Positions 22,216-32,900 of a DNA stretch of 64,000 bases are shown in pieces. The position numbers and the translations under genes are program-made. Origin of the DNA: Aplectana chamaeleonis (Eukaryota; Nematoda; Chromadorea; Rhabditida; Cosmocercidae). Within the stretch, counting starts at the first letter, position 1, and each line of letters begins with the position of its first letter. The notes beneath the pieces were generated by a model. That model did no database searches. It was not told the DNA's origin and was given only the letters and a program-made list of their open reading frames with translations. Where the stretch lies: the NCBI GenBank assembly GCA_029168955.1, contig JAPDOI010001544.1, positions 102,708 through 166,707 on the forward strand. Direction: 5' to 3'.

Positions 22216-25200
22216 TCATCTGAAGATGGCTGGGCGACAAAGAGGTCCCAACTTAATATGTAGTGAAAACATTTGAAGTCTCAAATCAATTCCTTTACCG
22301 ACATCATGTTCTCCGGGATCAGGATAATCCGAACTTGTGTTCACGTCAAGAAATGAGAGATTCGGCGATCTTCTCTGCAAGCCAAAGGCTAAGAGCCTTC
22401 TGCAAATGTCGCTGATACAGAAACCCACGCGACCTCATCAAAATAGCCTGGAACGTCTGGAGGATCGTAGGTACGCTTACTACGACGCCGGCGGCATGTA
22501 ATCACTGCACGGAACAAAACTGATAAGATCCTATCTGAATTTCTGGAAATGAGAGCAACACCTGATCCAATGTGAGAAAAATCACGCGATCGCACAGTTC
22601 GACTACGTCCGCCACTCAGTCAACATGTTGCCTTCTACTAAGACATAGTCGTAGGAAACCATACTCTAAACAGTTTCGATAAACTTAGCCACTAGGTCGA
22701 TCATATATCGTTGACCATTCAAAACTCAGAGAAACAGATGACAGTCAGACCGGGTGAAGTGGGCCCGGTGAGGCGAACCTCAGCAAGAGCTACGACCCCT
22801 TTGAATGAAAAAAAATTTCGGGGAGGTCCAACAACTCCCCGTAAATGTTTAAATTTGACACCCCCGATAGAAAACCTTAATGCGATCCCCTCGACACCAT
22901 TTTTTTGTGTAGCTACGCATCCTCGCTTGATTCTTCCAGCTCAAGGTTTAGCGGTTGCTGTCCCGGAAGGGACAACTAGGGGACACTAAAAACTTGAAGA
23001 AATGATATTTCGGGGAAGAGGACGTTAAAACCACCAACTTGCAAGTACGGTAGGAAGTGTAGTATCAATCACAAAAAGAAAATAATACAAAAATTAGTAA
23101 AACACCTTTTTAAACATTTTGATCCCAATGCTGTCGAAAAAAAATCGCCTCCAAAGAAGGAGGCGTGAAAATCTTCCAAGTTTTCTGAATTTTTTGTCAC
23201 CAAGAGGGAGCGTGATTACGTCAAGGTCCGAGAGAACGGTCTACCTGACCCCGGCTATAACCCCTGATGACAGAAATTTTCGTTCAAACGCTAAACGCAC
23301 TGTTACTTTTTTTACTAACGCTTTCATGTGCACTGCATGCAATAAATTTGAAATTTAAACGCGCTACGCCCCACTTCCCAAATTTACGATGCTTAGACAT
23401 AATAACTTAATTGATTTTGGTAGTAAGCCATCCCAAGTCTGTAAATCCATAAGCATACAAATAAAGTTCATTTTGAGGCAAACATTCTAAGCACCCAGCC
23501 CCTCCTCCCCACCCCGCGCATTCTCACCCTTCCAGACGGAAATCCCTCAACAACTAGAGTAAAGGCAGGGATCATAGTTCTCGCGACCGGCGACAGCGAC
23601 GGTGCATATCAAGCATATCGAATTTCAGTCGATATTCATGGTAAACATTGCGCCGTGTCGCTCTTCGCTGGAAGTATGATCCCGGCATAGCACTTGAGGT
23701 TGCGTCGTGGAACAGCGGAACAGTGGAGGAGGGTCGCAAGAAACCATTTTCAGAGTCTCGAAACGATGATTTGGTAGGGATCGCAAATGTTTGATTCGAA
23801 AATTATGTTGTTCAAGAGTTGTTCAAAAGGTGAAATAGATAATTCTTCAAATTATAGACATCTTTTTGATACCCTTTTTCGAAATCACCTTTCACAAAGA
23901 AGTTGTATCTTAAATTCCGATGTTTCTGCGCAGGTAACATCGGCATGGATCCTAATGAGACTTTGCGTTCCACATTGTCGGTTGCCGCGAACTCGCTGCA
24001 CCTGTGTTATAGCATATGGAACCGAGTTTGCGCAAACCTTAAAAAAAACGAAAAAGAACGCAGTTTCATTATTAGTATTCATGCCGACGTTAAGTCAACG
24101 AGGTAGAGGATTGTAGCAGAAAATTCTCGAAAACCCTCATCTTTTAGAAAATGCCGTAAGAAACCTCCTAAAATATTCAATTACGTCTGTGTTGTATGCT
24201 TTGTGCAGTAGAATTAGAAACATCGCAAATGGTTCTGCTCTTTTCAACATTTCTAATGACTCTTCTCTGCCGTTCTCTTAGCGAAGAATTCTTTGAAAAT
24301 GAGGTTTTAACGCACATGTTTGAATGTTCGAACCCCTAGAGATGAAAAGCAATCAACACTCCGGCATTTGCTCCTCTGGCTTGGCAACTCTTCCACAATG
24401 TGGGCGGGCTGATCCGATAGTTGAGCAGATCTAGCCAATTTCCACCCACCTCCTAGACGCCTTTTCATAGATATAAGTTTTTTTTTTCACTGTGGCTAGA
24501 GTCCCCGTGTTGAACTTAGTCTAGTGAATGGACGGGGCTGCAACTGTAGATCTTCGCGCGCGATCGAAATCCCCTTGGCTAGTGATGTCGCCAACGCCGC
24601 ACAACCAGTCGCAATGATCGCGCCTGGTCCATTCATTAGACTATATCTGATAAAGGAGACCATATGTATTAACTTCGAAACTTTCAAAACACTCTAAAAA
24701 ATGCACGCTTCCATACAGGGAAAATCCTCAGATTTTTCCCATCAAGGGGGAGGGGTCGTAGCTCCTCCGAAATTCGACACAGCGGCCTCCTCGCTTGCTC
24801 TGGGCTAAATATGATCGATCACTGGTGGAGAGATCGCCGCGACGAACACACCTGGCACGCACGAAAGCGTGGAGGTAATGATCGTCATGAACATCGATCA
24901 AGTGATATCAAGTTAGATCGCTGCGCCGCGGCTATCTCTCGATCAGTGATCGACGATACAAAGTGTTTATTTCTAAACTTAAACTTTGCTTTTGAGGATC
25001 ATGATATGGCAAACCGTTTTGATAGCGTCTATCAGCTTCCTGTGATCGACAGCAGACTTGGAGTCGTAGTTGTAGAAAAAACTAGGTTTGCATCCTTTCG
25101 GTCTTTCGATCTTCTCCACCTAAAATACACAATAGTATCGAACTCGACATTCAGAGAACGGATTTTTGACAGCACACAATAAACACTTACCTTATCAAGG

Positions 25201-25459
25201 GTGTAAAAATACTCATCCTGATGAACAACATGCACTGTTGCACCCTCCTCCTCGAACTATAAACAGGAGTTTGTCGCCTAATGGTTCTGAAAATTCTGCG
25301 AAAACATTCTTCACTCACCATGTTAGTCAGTATCTTGGCGATAGTCGTCTTTCCTGAATTCGTGCATCCCGCGATTGCGAGAACCCTACCCGTAGATGTG
25401 GACTCACTCGAGGCATTGTCATCACCAGCACCATTTAGCGTACCATTGGCAAATGACAT
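22216..25459 (-). CDS. NMRK: nicotinamide riboside kinase, 3' exons frameshifted
   Basis: Phosphorylates nicotinamide riboside to NMN in the NAD salvage pathway. Minus-strand exons: 25459-25319 (MSFANGTLNGAGDD..., Walker A GCTNSGKTT at residues 31-39), 25256-25191 (FEEEGATVHVVHQDEYFYTL), 25119-25015 (VEKIERPKGCKPSFFYNYDS...), 22665-22562 (YDYVLVEGNMLTE, then VVELCDRVIFLTLDQ), 22504-22299 (CRRRRSKRTYDPPDVPGYFD...), 22229-22216 (AIFR stop). QD.YF, VEGNMLTE, CDRVIFLTLD and the RTYDPPDVPGYF block identify the NRK family. The first three exons are intact with 62- and 71-nt introns. Intron 3 is 2.35 kb and holds three MITEs; its donor (ACG|GTTTGC) is weak. Exons 4-5 show about four small indels (lost base near 22631; missing base at the exon 5 start; an extra base after GCGTGG near 22422; an extra TC near 22357). 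Confidence 0.85.
22700..23560. other. NMRK intron 3, left part
   Basis: Contains GAGCTACGACCCCTTTGAAT, the complement of a block near 24740 (GGGGTCGTAGCTCC), i.e. inverted repeat halves within the same intron. Frames here have no recognised content. Confidence 0.35.
23566..23688. mobile_element. small foldback element, CAGGGATCATAGTTC ends
   Basis: GCAGGGATCATAGTTCTCGC is inverted as ...GAAGTATGATCCCGGC, with CGGCGACAGCGAC and GTCGCTCTTCGCTGG inside. About 120 bp, in NMRK intron 3. Confidence 0.55.
23937..24091. mobile_element. foldback MITE, GGCATGGATCCTAATGAG family (copy 1)
   Basis: Left arm CATCGGCATGGATCCTAATG, right end ATGCCGACGTT; internal palindrome CCGAGTTTGCGCAAACC. Relatives at 12854-12931 (half), 49601-49742, 62052-62191 and 63589-63728. 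Confidence 0.8.
24810..24958. mobile_element. MITE, TATGATCGATCACTGGT family (copy 1)
   Basis: 149 bp with inverted ends of about 30 bp (TATGATCGATCACTGGTGGA on the left; ...CGATCAGTGATCGACGATA on the right). A second copy at 31346-31494 shares the whole length. It sits just downstream of NMRK exon 3. Confidence 0.85.
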
Positions 25460-25593
25460 CACCCAGTACGGACTTTTCCTTCAATTCGGGTTTGGAGGCG
25501 GAATTTTTGTTAGTCGCAACGGCACACACAACAAAGGGAGATCACGTTATCATAGGACAGCTTAGGCCAGGTTTATACCTCATCACAGCCGTA

Positions 25594-25951
25594 AGGCGCT
25601 ATTCATACTTCATACGCGCGTGCCGCGCTGGCCTAGCGTTTGTGTATGAATACTTTCTACGCGGGTGACGCGCGTGTCGCGCTTGCGGAGACTATGAATA
25701 CTCCAGCGGCGACGCCATGGCGGAGCGGTGAAGCTGGAACGAATGAGACGATCGATAAATAATACCAGTGGTTGAAAACGTCAAGGCGTTCCGGGTGGCA
25801 GTATGAATACTTCAGCGGCGACGCGATGGCGGAGCGGGCGGAGCGTGACGCGCGTGCCGCGCGGGCGGGGCGTCAAGCCATTCATACACAAACGCCACGC
25901 CAGCGCGGCACGCGCGTGCCACGCTGGCGTTGAGTAGTATGACTAGCGCCT
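25594..25951. mobile_element. GC-rich foldback element, AGGCGCTATTCATACTTC ends
   Basis: Inverted ends AGGCGCTATTCATACTTC and ...GTATGACTAGCGCCT, with long CGCGTGCCGCGCTGGC palindromes inside. A partial relative is at 58385-58500 (shared CGACGC/CGCGTAGAAAGTATTC). It lies just upstream of the NMRK start. Confidence 0.75.
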
Positions 25952-26042
25952 AAGCGCAGAGTGTGAAAAGAATGAACCTTAAAGGCCGGGTTCACAATAA
26001 AAAACCGCTTTGAGTTTTCACGAGAAATCTAATGTACCGAGA

Positions 26043-26252
26043 TCCATTGCGGCAATAATAGCGAGAGAACGGCTGAAAACTATCCAGTCCTATACGGCCG
26101 TCAAGCTTGTATGCGCTATGCCCTACCCGCACATTCCTTGTTGGCCGTTGAGACAATGGGCGGGGCTGGCACAGCAAAACCAAGCTTGCGGGCCGTATAG
26201 TGCTATACATAGCTTGCTTTTGGCTGTTCTTTCGCTAATATTGTTGCATTAA
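26043..26252. mobile_element. foldback element with ~60 bp arms
   Basis: Left arm ATTGCGGCAATAATAGCGAG through TATACGGCCGTCAAGC pairs with GCTTGCGGGCCGTATA through CGCTAATATTGTTGCAT. No coding content. Confidence 0.65.
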
Positions 26253-26254
26253 AC

Positions 26255-28735
26255 CCCGATGCACTCGATTTCCGATGACAACACGCGGACAGCTTCAATC
26301 GTGAACTCTGCCTTTAAAAGAGGACGAATGAGGATGGGCACATTTCTTCTGACGCGCAAAGTATGCCACTGGCTTTAAACTAGTCGGTAATTCTCTGTAA
26401 GAGAGAACGTGACATTAATTACATGCTGCAGAAAAGTATAAACTTGGTCTATGCTTTCAAAACTGTACAACACAAGGTAATCGAGAAGGGGAAAAAATCG
26501 GGAAAACTGACTGAAAGTCTCGCTTCCCTATCAGCTCGATTTCTTCGTAATCCCTCCCCCCCCCAAAAAAAAAGCCGCAAAACGGCAAACGGATATGCAA
26601 CAGAGCCGGAAAAGATAAAGCGAATATTTCCGCGAATCCCTGGGGCTAATCACAATTTCTATATTTTTTTCAGAATTCGGCAGAGGGTTAAATGCGACTC
26701 TGTTACCGTACCCTGCCGTAATCCTTGAAAACCCGAAAAAAGATGATCGGAATTTTTTTGGGAGTAGTTTGAGGAAAAGAATATATATTGCTGTCTGGTA
26801 CCAACTGGTTGTGCAGTCGGCTGTCAACCTAACTGAGATTAGCACAACGATCATGTATGTATCCTTGGCATTGGCAAGTCAGCGGAGAATCACCTCCCAT
26901 CAAGTGGTCCAAAAGAGAGCCCTCCTTTAGACCTCTTATCTTTTGAAGTCAATTGTTTATCTAATCATTTCAAAGTCAGCATAAAAACAGATTGATTCTG
27001 AGTACTGAGAATGACCAATATGAGCACAAAAAGGAATGAAATAATGCCCGGAAAAATATTGTATGAAGTGTCGATAGCTGCCCGTCCCCCACTTTACCTT
27101 TTCAGTCAACTTTGGCTGCATAGCAAGCCGAGATTCTCCTCACCTTTTTAAATCAAAAGACTGATGAGTCTCGAAGTTTGATCTCACAATATAGCCAGTG
27201 GACCGGAACAGGCTTCTTCAACTTTTTTCTCTGTAAATCTTTCCTTTTCTTCTTATTTTACATTAATGCCGCCAAAACCAATTTTGCGGCGGTGGCGACT
27301 AATACGAAAACAATCTCTCAAATTTTGGAAGAATTATCGAGTTACGGCCATTCATTATTTCAGATTTTGGATTGCTTTTCGAGTCATGGTGATTTTTTAT
27401 TTATTTTTAAATTGTTATCGCAGAGCGGTGGATTCTTCTATATTTTGGAAGGGTCATCGTTCACGATTTTTTTTTAGATTTTGTAAATGTCACCGGGCTG
27501 AGGTAATGAATTTATCCGAGCACCAAAGATGCGCCAAAAAGAGTGAGCACATTTTGAAACTTAAAAAACTGAATAAGATACAGCAAAATATGCCCAAGAA
27601 GGCATTATATAACAAAACACTGCTGTTTCGTTGCAGTAAGCCTCGAAGAATGTTTTCGTTTCTTTTGCTTGTGTGAAAATTTCAGGTTGCTGCTCATTAA
27701 AGGCACAGGACACCCAAAAAATTCATTTCCAGATAATATGCTTATCTTGGAGAGAGTCACACGCTGATCACAGTGGTATCTCTGGAATCGTCCAAGACCC
27801 CCCTTTGAGCAGAATTATGGCTCCTCAAAGATGCCTAGATTTTGAGGGTGAAAAATTAGTGGACGAGTTGTCTCAGGCCTGTATTTCTCTTCAATCGCAA
27901 TCGTTGCGTGAGAGAAAGCCAGGATAAGGAGACAGTCCGGTAATGGACCGAAGAACGACGACTTGTTGGAATTCATCCATCCATCAAGCCGCTATCGATT
28001 TCGAAAATCTGTTAGGGGGTCGGGCCTGTGGTGGTCGCTTATATCTAGCTTATTTGGAGGAAATGAGATCTGGCTTTTGGTACGTTTTATACTGAAAAGG
28101 TCTTTTACACATGAAAATATCAAAAATCATATCTGAGGGTGTACTGTGCTTTTAAGGAGAATCAAAGCGGGGCTGACCCAACCCCACTCCTCCAACGACC
28201 AGTTCGCGGACGCCTCTTCAACGGTAAGGTCATTGATGAGCGGGATCCCTCGTTTCGCGTTCCAAAAGTTGCAGTTTCACTCGTTGCTGGCCTTCTGCTT
28301 CTCGCTTTCCGAAACCCGTACCACTGCTGCGGAACGCAGAAATATCGGGTCCATTGAGGCAGAGGCAGCTAATGAATAATTGCAGAAAATTTCGTATTCC
28401 GCGCTCCGGAAACCGCATTTCCACGCATTTTGAGACGTTTCGCACCCGGTTTTCCGAAACCCAGAAATAAATTTCCGCGCCGAAACTCATCTTCCAAGTT
28501 TCCAAAATTTTGTTCTGCTCATCCTTGGTACCGATCGGACGATGGAGAAATGTGGGGGAGGGGGGAAGTGGGATTGGCTCCGCCCCAACACACTCCCTCT
28601 CGGAACACTTATTTTATATTTATATATTTATATTTATTATACGCCGTAGCCGACGTGCTCATAATCCACAAAGTAGCGAGTTAGAGCCATGAAAATGTAT
28701 ACAAAAACAAATCAAATCAAATCAATTGCCGCAGA
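26255..28735. other. unassigned, AT-rich, with repeat fragments
   Basis: 27700-27930 is a copy of the CTGATCACA/TGGAATCGTCCAAGACCC dispersed element (see 8862 and 42729). 28390-28505 resembles the GGAAATCGG repeat. 28600-28725 has TATATTTATA runs and a (CAAAT)n tail (ACAAATCAAATCAAATCAAT) typical of a CR1 3' end. No host exon supported. Confidence 0.4.
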
Positions 28736-28739
28736 GTAT

Positions 28740-29530
28740 ACTCGGGTTTGGCTCAGTTCGTTCCATTTGAGACTAGACAGGAAAAAAAAGTACAGTATCC
28801 TAGACATATATGTAATCTAGTCTCTCAGAGAAATCGCCTTTTTTACACTTTGCCTGAACCTTTATCTCATGCGTGCTACAAGAAGGTTTGCGACGAGCTG
28901 GATCGCCATTTGAAAAAATTCTTGGCCAACCAAGAGAAACGTGCCAGTAGCAGTCCTAACAGAAAAGCGATATACCAGCTTATAAATTTCAAACTGAAAT
29001 CCCAGTGTCATGACTTCGTAATCGAAGACGATACTGGTAACAGATGGATGGACGATTAGGGCAAAGCGGAAGCACTAGCCAAGTATTTTGCTTCGGTTTT
29101 CTCCTCTGAAAATGATGATGTTTTCAGTAATCACCTTTGTTGCGATCAAGTTTTGAATTCTCCAGATGAAGTAGTAGTATTCCCGCACAACTTTCGATGG
29201 AATTCCACAAATTGTCTATAAAAACTGCGCAACTGCTCTCTGTAGACCTCTTTCTATGATTTTCAACATGTCTTTGATTTTCAATGAAGTTCCATCGTTA
29301 TGGAAACAAGCCATACTCACTGCAATTACAAAAGTTTCAAAGTCCAATTTAGTTTCGAATTTCAGACCAATAAGCATAACTCCAACTCCTGTTAAAGTGC
29401 TGGAAAAGATCATTCGTGGAAAAAAAAATTTCGTGGTTTACCAGCAATAATCTCATTCCCCCAGAGCAGCATGGTTTCTTGAGTGGTGCCTCCACAATCA
29501 CCCAGCTTGCTCACATGGTATCAACACATA
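28740..29530 (+). pseudogene. CR1-like LINE fragment (endonuclease-RT linker and RT start)
   Basis: ELDRHLKKFLANQEKRASSS leads to KAEALAKYFASVFSSEN, the classic CR1 junction between linker and RT. It is followed, in other frames, by NEVPSLWKQAILTAI, NFRPISITPTPVKVLEKII and a PEQHGFLSGAST block. Several stops. Both ends are missing. Confidence 0.8.
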
Positions 29531-29714
29531 CAAAAATAATTCATGTATATCAATGGGCCTAGTTGATTAATAAGCAAGACAACTTTCCTAAAAAACTTGA
29601 CTTTTCCTTATTGAAAAATTAGCACAACTTCAAAATCTCATATAGTCATTCAGAAATGAGTGGAAAAAACTATTTCTTGAGCAGAAAGATCTAAATATTT
29701 ACTTCAGCATACCT

Positions 29715-29870
29715 ATACTCTATTTTGGAGTGAAATTCACCGCTCGCTCTCGATCGCGTGCGTGTGCGCGCGTGTGCTGCGTCCTTCTCCACCACACTAT
29801 CTCGCTGACTCGCAACTCGCTCCACACAAGTACGCCAAGGAACTACCAAATTTGCCTCCGAAACAGGATA
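29715..29870. mobile_element. MITE, TATCCTCTGTTTCGAAG family
   Basis: Ends TACTCTATTTTGGAGTGAAA and ...TTTGCCTCCGAAACAGGATA with a CGTGTGCGCGCGTGTGCTGC interior. Better-preserved relatives at 31975-32124, 32303-32456 and 57341-57494. It directly abuts the next foldback element. Confidence 0.7.
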
Positions 29871-30286
29871 AAGGCTAAAAAAGCGCGAAATTCACATGGT
29901 TTCAACTTGTGTTGGTGTGGAGCGGCAGTTAGAGAGTGAGAGAGCGCATGACAGACGGAGGGAGCAGAATCGCCCGCGCCGCTCGCCCCGTGAGTCGTGA
30001 AAATCAAGACGTTTCACAGAGGATACCACTATCTAGGATTACCAATTTTAGAACAGTGCATGATGCAATCATGACCAAAGACATCTATCTCACCCAAATT
30101 CAACAATACTTCCTTTCCCGCTAATATCTATCCACTGTAAAACGTCGTAATTCACACGAGTCATGACGCGAGCGGCGCGGGCGATTCTGCTGCCTCCGTC
30201 TTTCATGCGCTCTCTCACTGTCTCTAACCGCCGCTCCGCACCAGCACGCGTAGAAACCATGAGAATTTCGCGGTTTTATAGCCTTT
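29870..30286. mobile_element. long foldback element with ~140 bp arms
   Basis: Left arm from AAAGGCTAAAAAAGCGCGAA through GCATGACAGACGGAGG pairs over its whole length with the right arm, which ends CGCGGTTTTATAGCCTTT. The loop is about 110 bp. 62195-62262 is a fragment of the same family. Confidence 0.85.
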
Positions 30287-30289
30287 CGT

Positions 30290-31130
30290 CTTCTCATACT
30301 TCTTCACGTAAATCAACTCTATGAGCATTCGAATACTGTGCGAAATTTTGTTTCTACATATATTTTTTGAAAGACGGCGATATTTCCGCCCCCCCCCCCC
30401 AAAAAAAAATGGAAAAAATATTTTGTGAGGAAATACTCGCAAACAAAACGATGCTTCAAGAATATCAAATAGTAGAACTAGTTCAATAGAAAGTAATTGC
30501 GGTAAGTTCAAAATTCTTCCACATTTTGATGCAATTGTCTGAATATGACCACGACAGAAACGTCTGCACCTGACTGGAACCAATTCACACATAATAATTT
30601 ATGAGCATTTGTCACAGCAGAGAACGAATCACAACACTTAATCGATTAAAAACAATAAATATTAAATACAGAATAAAAGAGAAGAAAAGTTCACAGGTAA
30701 TTTCTGAATCACAGACCACATAATTTCTCATTGAAACTTCGTAAATGGAGAGAAAGACCGATAAAAATCACGTCGAAATCAATTGATGGAGCGACGCGAT
30801 AGGGGAGAGATAAAATCACACAGCAATACGAAAACAATTATCATCACATTCCAAAACAACGCAAAGAATCGATCGATCGCGCAACGACTTTACAATGGAG
30901 CGCGTTTTCTCACATGAATAAACAAACATCAACGAACAGAATCAAAAAGAATGAGCAGACAATATCAAATGAATCTCAAACTTTCACAGAACACATGAAG
31001 ACCATACCCAACGCTGATCACAAACAAGTTCACAAGAAGGAGGGCGGTGCTCGAAGGTCACTTCACGTCCGTAACTGCGTACATTAACAATATTGAGGCA
31101 CGCGATGCCCCATAGCTGCGACTGATGCGA
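30290..31130. other. unassigned AT-rich sequence
   Basis: No exon, repeat end or element could be identified. It holds poly(C)/poly(A) runs near 30390-30410. Confidence 0.4.
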
Positions 31131-31133
31131 AAT

Positions 31134-31324
31134 TTGGTGCTATGTGGCATGGGGGGCATTTCTGTATCGCACTTGGCCACGCCCATTTTTCTATGCCGCA
31201 AGCACTCTCCTGATTTTGGCAGGGGAAGGAAACCACGGGTAGGAGCTCAAATTTAGTGCGGCACGGAAAAATGGGGGTGGCTGAATGCGATACAATAGTG
31301 GCCTGCCATGCCACATAGCACCCA
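31134..31324. mobile_element. MITE, GGGTGCTATCT family (copy 2)
   Basis: Inverted ends of about 18 bp around TGCTATGTGGCATG. Internal match to 9650-9852 (GAGCTCAAATTTAGTGCGGC). First of five elements in a row. Confidence 0.8.
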
Positions 31325-31345
31325 AGCTTTGAAAAAAAGCGAAGG

Positions 31346-31494
31346 TATGATCGATCACTAGTTTAGAGATCGCCGCGACGAACACACGTGGCACACACGC
31401 AAGCAAAGAGATAATGATAGTCATCGACATCGATCCAGTGATATCACGCTAGATCGCTGCGCCGCGGCTATCTCTCGACCAGTGATCGACGATA
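31346..31494. mobile_element. MITE, TATGATCGATCACTGGT family (copy 2)
   Basis: 149 bp, same length and sequence plan as 24810-24958, with inverted ends TATGATCGATCACTAG... and ...CAGTGATCGACGATA. Confidence 0.85.
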
Positions 31495-31498
31495 GCTA

Positions 31499-31736
31499 CA
31501 GTTGACCGCAATGTTAAAAGGACATGGTGAGGTTGCGGACTCGCACTAAACTACGGTAGAATCTGGCGTTTTGCCAGATTTCGTCATCGATCGGCGCCAC
31601 AGCTGATAGTCTCGTGAGCAGAGAGACGACGGTTGGCCCCGGTCGATGACAAAATCTGGCAAAGTGCCAGATTCTACCGTAGTTTTAAGTGCGAGTCCGC
31701 AACCACACCATGTCCTTTTAACATTGCGCTCAACTG
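31499..31736. mobile_element. foldback element CAGTTG...CAACTG with TA duplication
   Basis: 238 bp, arms of about 84 bp with near-perfect complementarity (CAGTTGACCGCAATGTTAAA and its partner), flanked by TA at 31497-31498 and 31737-31738. TA target sites point to Tc1/mariner-type mobilisation. Confidence 0.85.
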
Positions 31737-31738
31737 TA

Positions 31739-32296
31739 CAGTCCACGGCAACGGACAAATGCGGTTGTGCGGTTACGTACTTCCACAACGCATACTGAAG
31801 AAAAAACACCGAAAACTTTAGGAAACGGTAAGTCCACCACAATAATCAATACACCTAAAGTAGTTATCATAGGTACAAGCAGGAGTAAGAAGAAAAAATG
31901 AAGAAATACAAAAAAGAAATAGCGAAGAAATTGTTCTTCTTCTTCCTGCTTATATCCATGGTTAAGAATTAATGTATCCTCTGTTTCGGAGCCAAATTTA
32001 CTCTGCTCCTTAGCGCGCGTGTGCGGAGCGAGGGGGGAGACAGCGCAAGAGCGTGGGGGGAGAGGATGATGCAGTATACGCGTGCGGACGACGAAAAAAA
32101 AACTTCACTCCGAAAATGAGGATATATTGATAATGTTTGTGTGTGGACGAAAACTCACCGTTTTTCAACGTTCCCGAGGTTTTTTTTTCAAAATTCAGGA
32201 GAAAACTACAACATTGACGTCGGTTATGGCGCAACCTGCAGTATGCCTTGTGGAAATACGCAACCGCACAACCACTTTTTCCGTTGCCGTGGACTG
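31739..32296. mobile_element. foldback element CAGTCC...GGACTG with TA duplication and a nested MITE
   Basis: Arms CAGTCCACGGCAACGGACAA... (31739 on) and ...TCCGTTGCCGTGGACTG (to 32296), flanked by TA (31737-31738, shared with the previous element, and 32297-32298). A TATCCTCTGTTTCG-family MITE is inserted inside at 31975-32124. Confidence 0.8.
31975..32124. mobile_element. MITE, TATCCTCTGTTTCGAAG family, nested
   Basis: TATCCTCTGTTTCGGAGCCA on the left and ...ACTCCGAAAATGAGGATA on the right. It lies inside the CAGTCC foldback element. Confidence 0.8.
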
Positions 32297-32302
32297 TATT
32301 TC

Positions 32303-32456
32303 ACTTTATTCTCTTCTTCGAAGTGAAATTTACTGTGTGCATCGAGCGTGTGCGTGTGCGCGCGTATGCTGCATCTCCCTCTCCCACACTTCCTCAATGT
32401 CCCTAGCGCCGCTCCGCACACGCATGCGAAGGAAGAAAGCGAATTTGCCCCCAAAT
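32303..32456. mobile_element. MITE, TATCCTCTGTTTCGAAG family, diverged copy
   Basis: TTCTTCGAAGTGAAATTTAC on the left and GAATTTGCCCCCAAATAG on the right, with the shared CGTGTGCGTGTGCGCGCGTA interior. It follows the previous element directly. Confidence 0.65.
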
Positions 32457-32900
32457 AGTATAATTACAAAGGGGGCGATTTTTTTCGCTCGATGCCGTAC
32501 AACAGGATCACTTTGGTATGTTCTGCACGTTTGTAAAGTCTGTTTTCAGCTTTTGATAGGTTACTGTAGGTATACGGTAAGCTGTAAATTCTCCTAATCG
32601 GTTTAAAGGCAGGGGAGCTTCACCACTACAGCGTGGACGAAACTTGGCAATGCGCCACGAACCTGCCGTGTATGGGGTAGTAGTCGTAGTGTTTTCCAAC
32701 CGCAGGAGGGGCGGGGAAAACTCCGCGTTCCGTCCAATCACGCGCGTCGCTCATACCCGTTTTCCAGCCTCTGATGCGATTGGAAAACATTATGACCACC
32801 ACCCGTGTATTAGGTGGGTCGGCCGCAACCGTACCACCGCTTCTTTCCTTGCGCTGGGATGTACCATTACCCAGCCTTTCATGAGGGGTCGTTTATACTT

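Noticed and set aside
25281..25565. Plus-strand 94-codon frame with a hydrophobic start resembling a signal peptide
   Set aside because: It is the reverse complement of NMRK exon 1 with its Walker A motif; the apparent signal peptide is a shadow.
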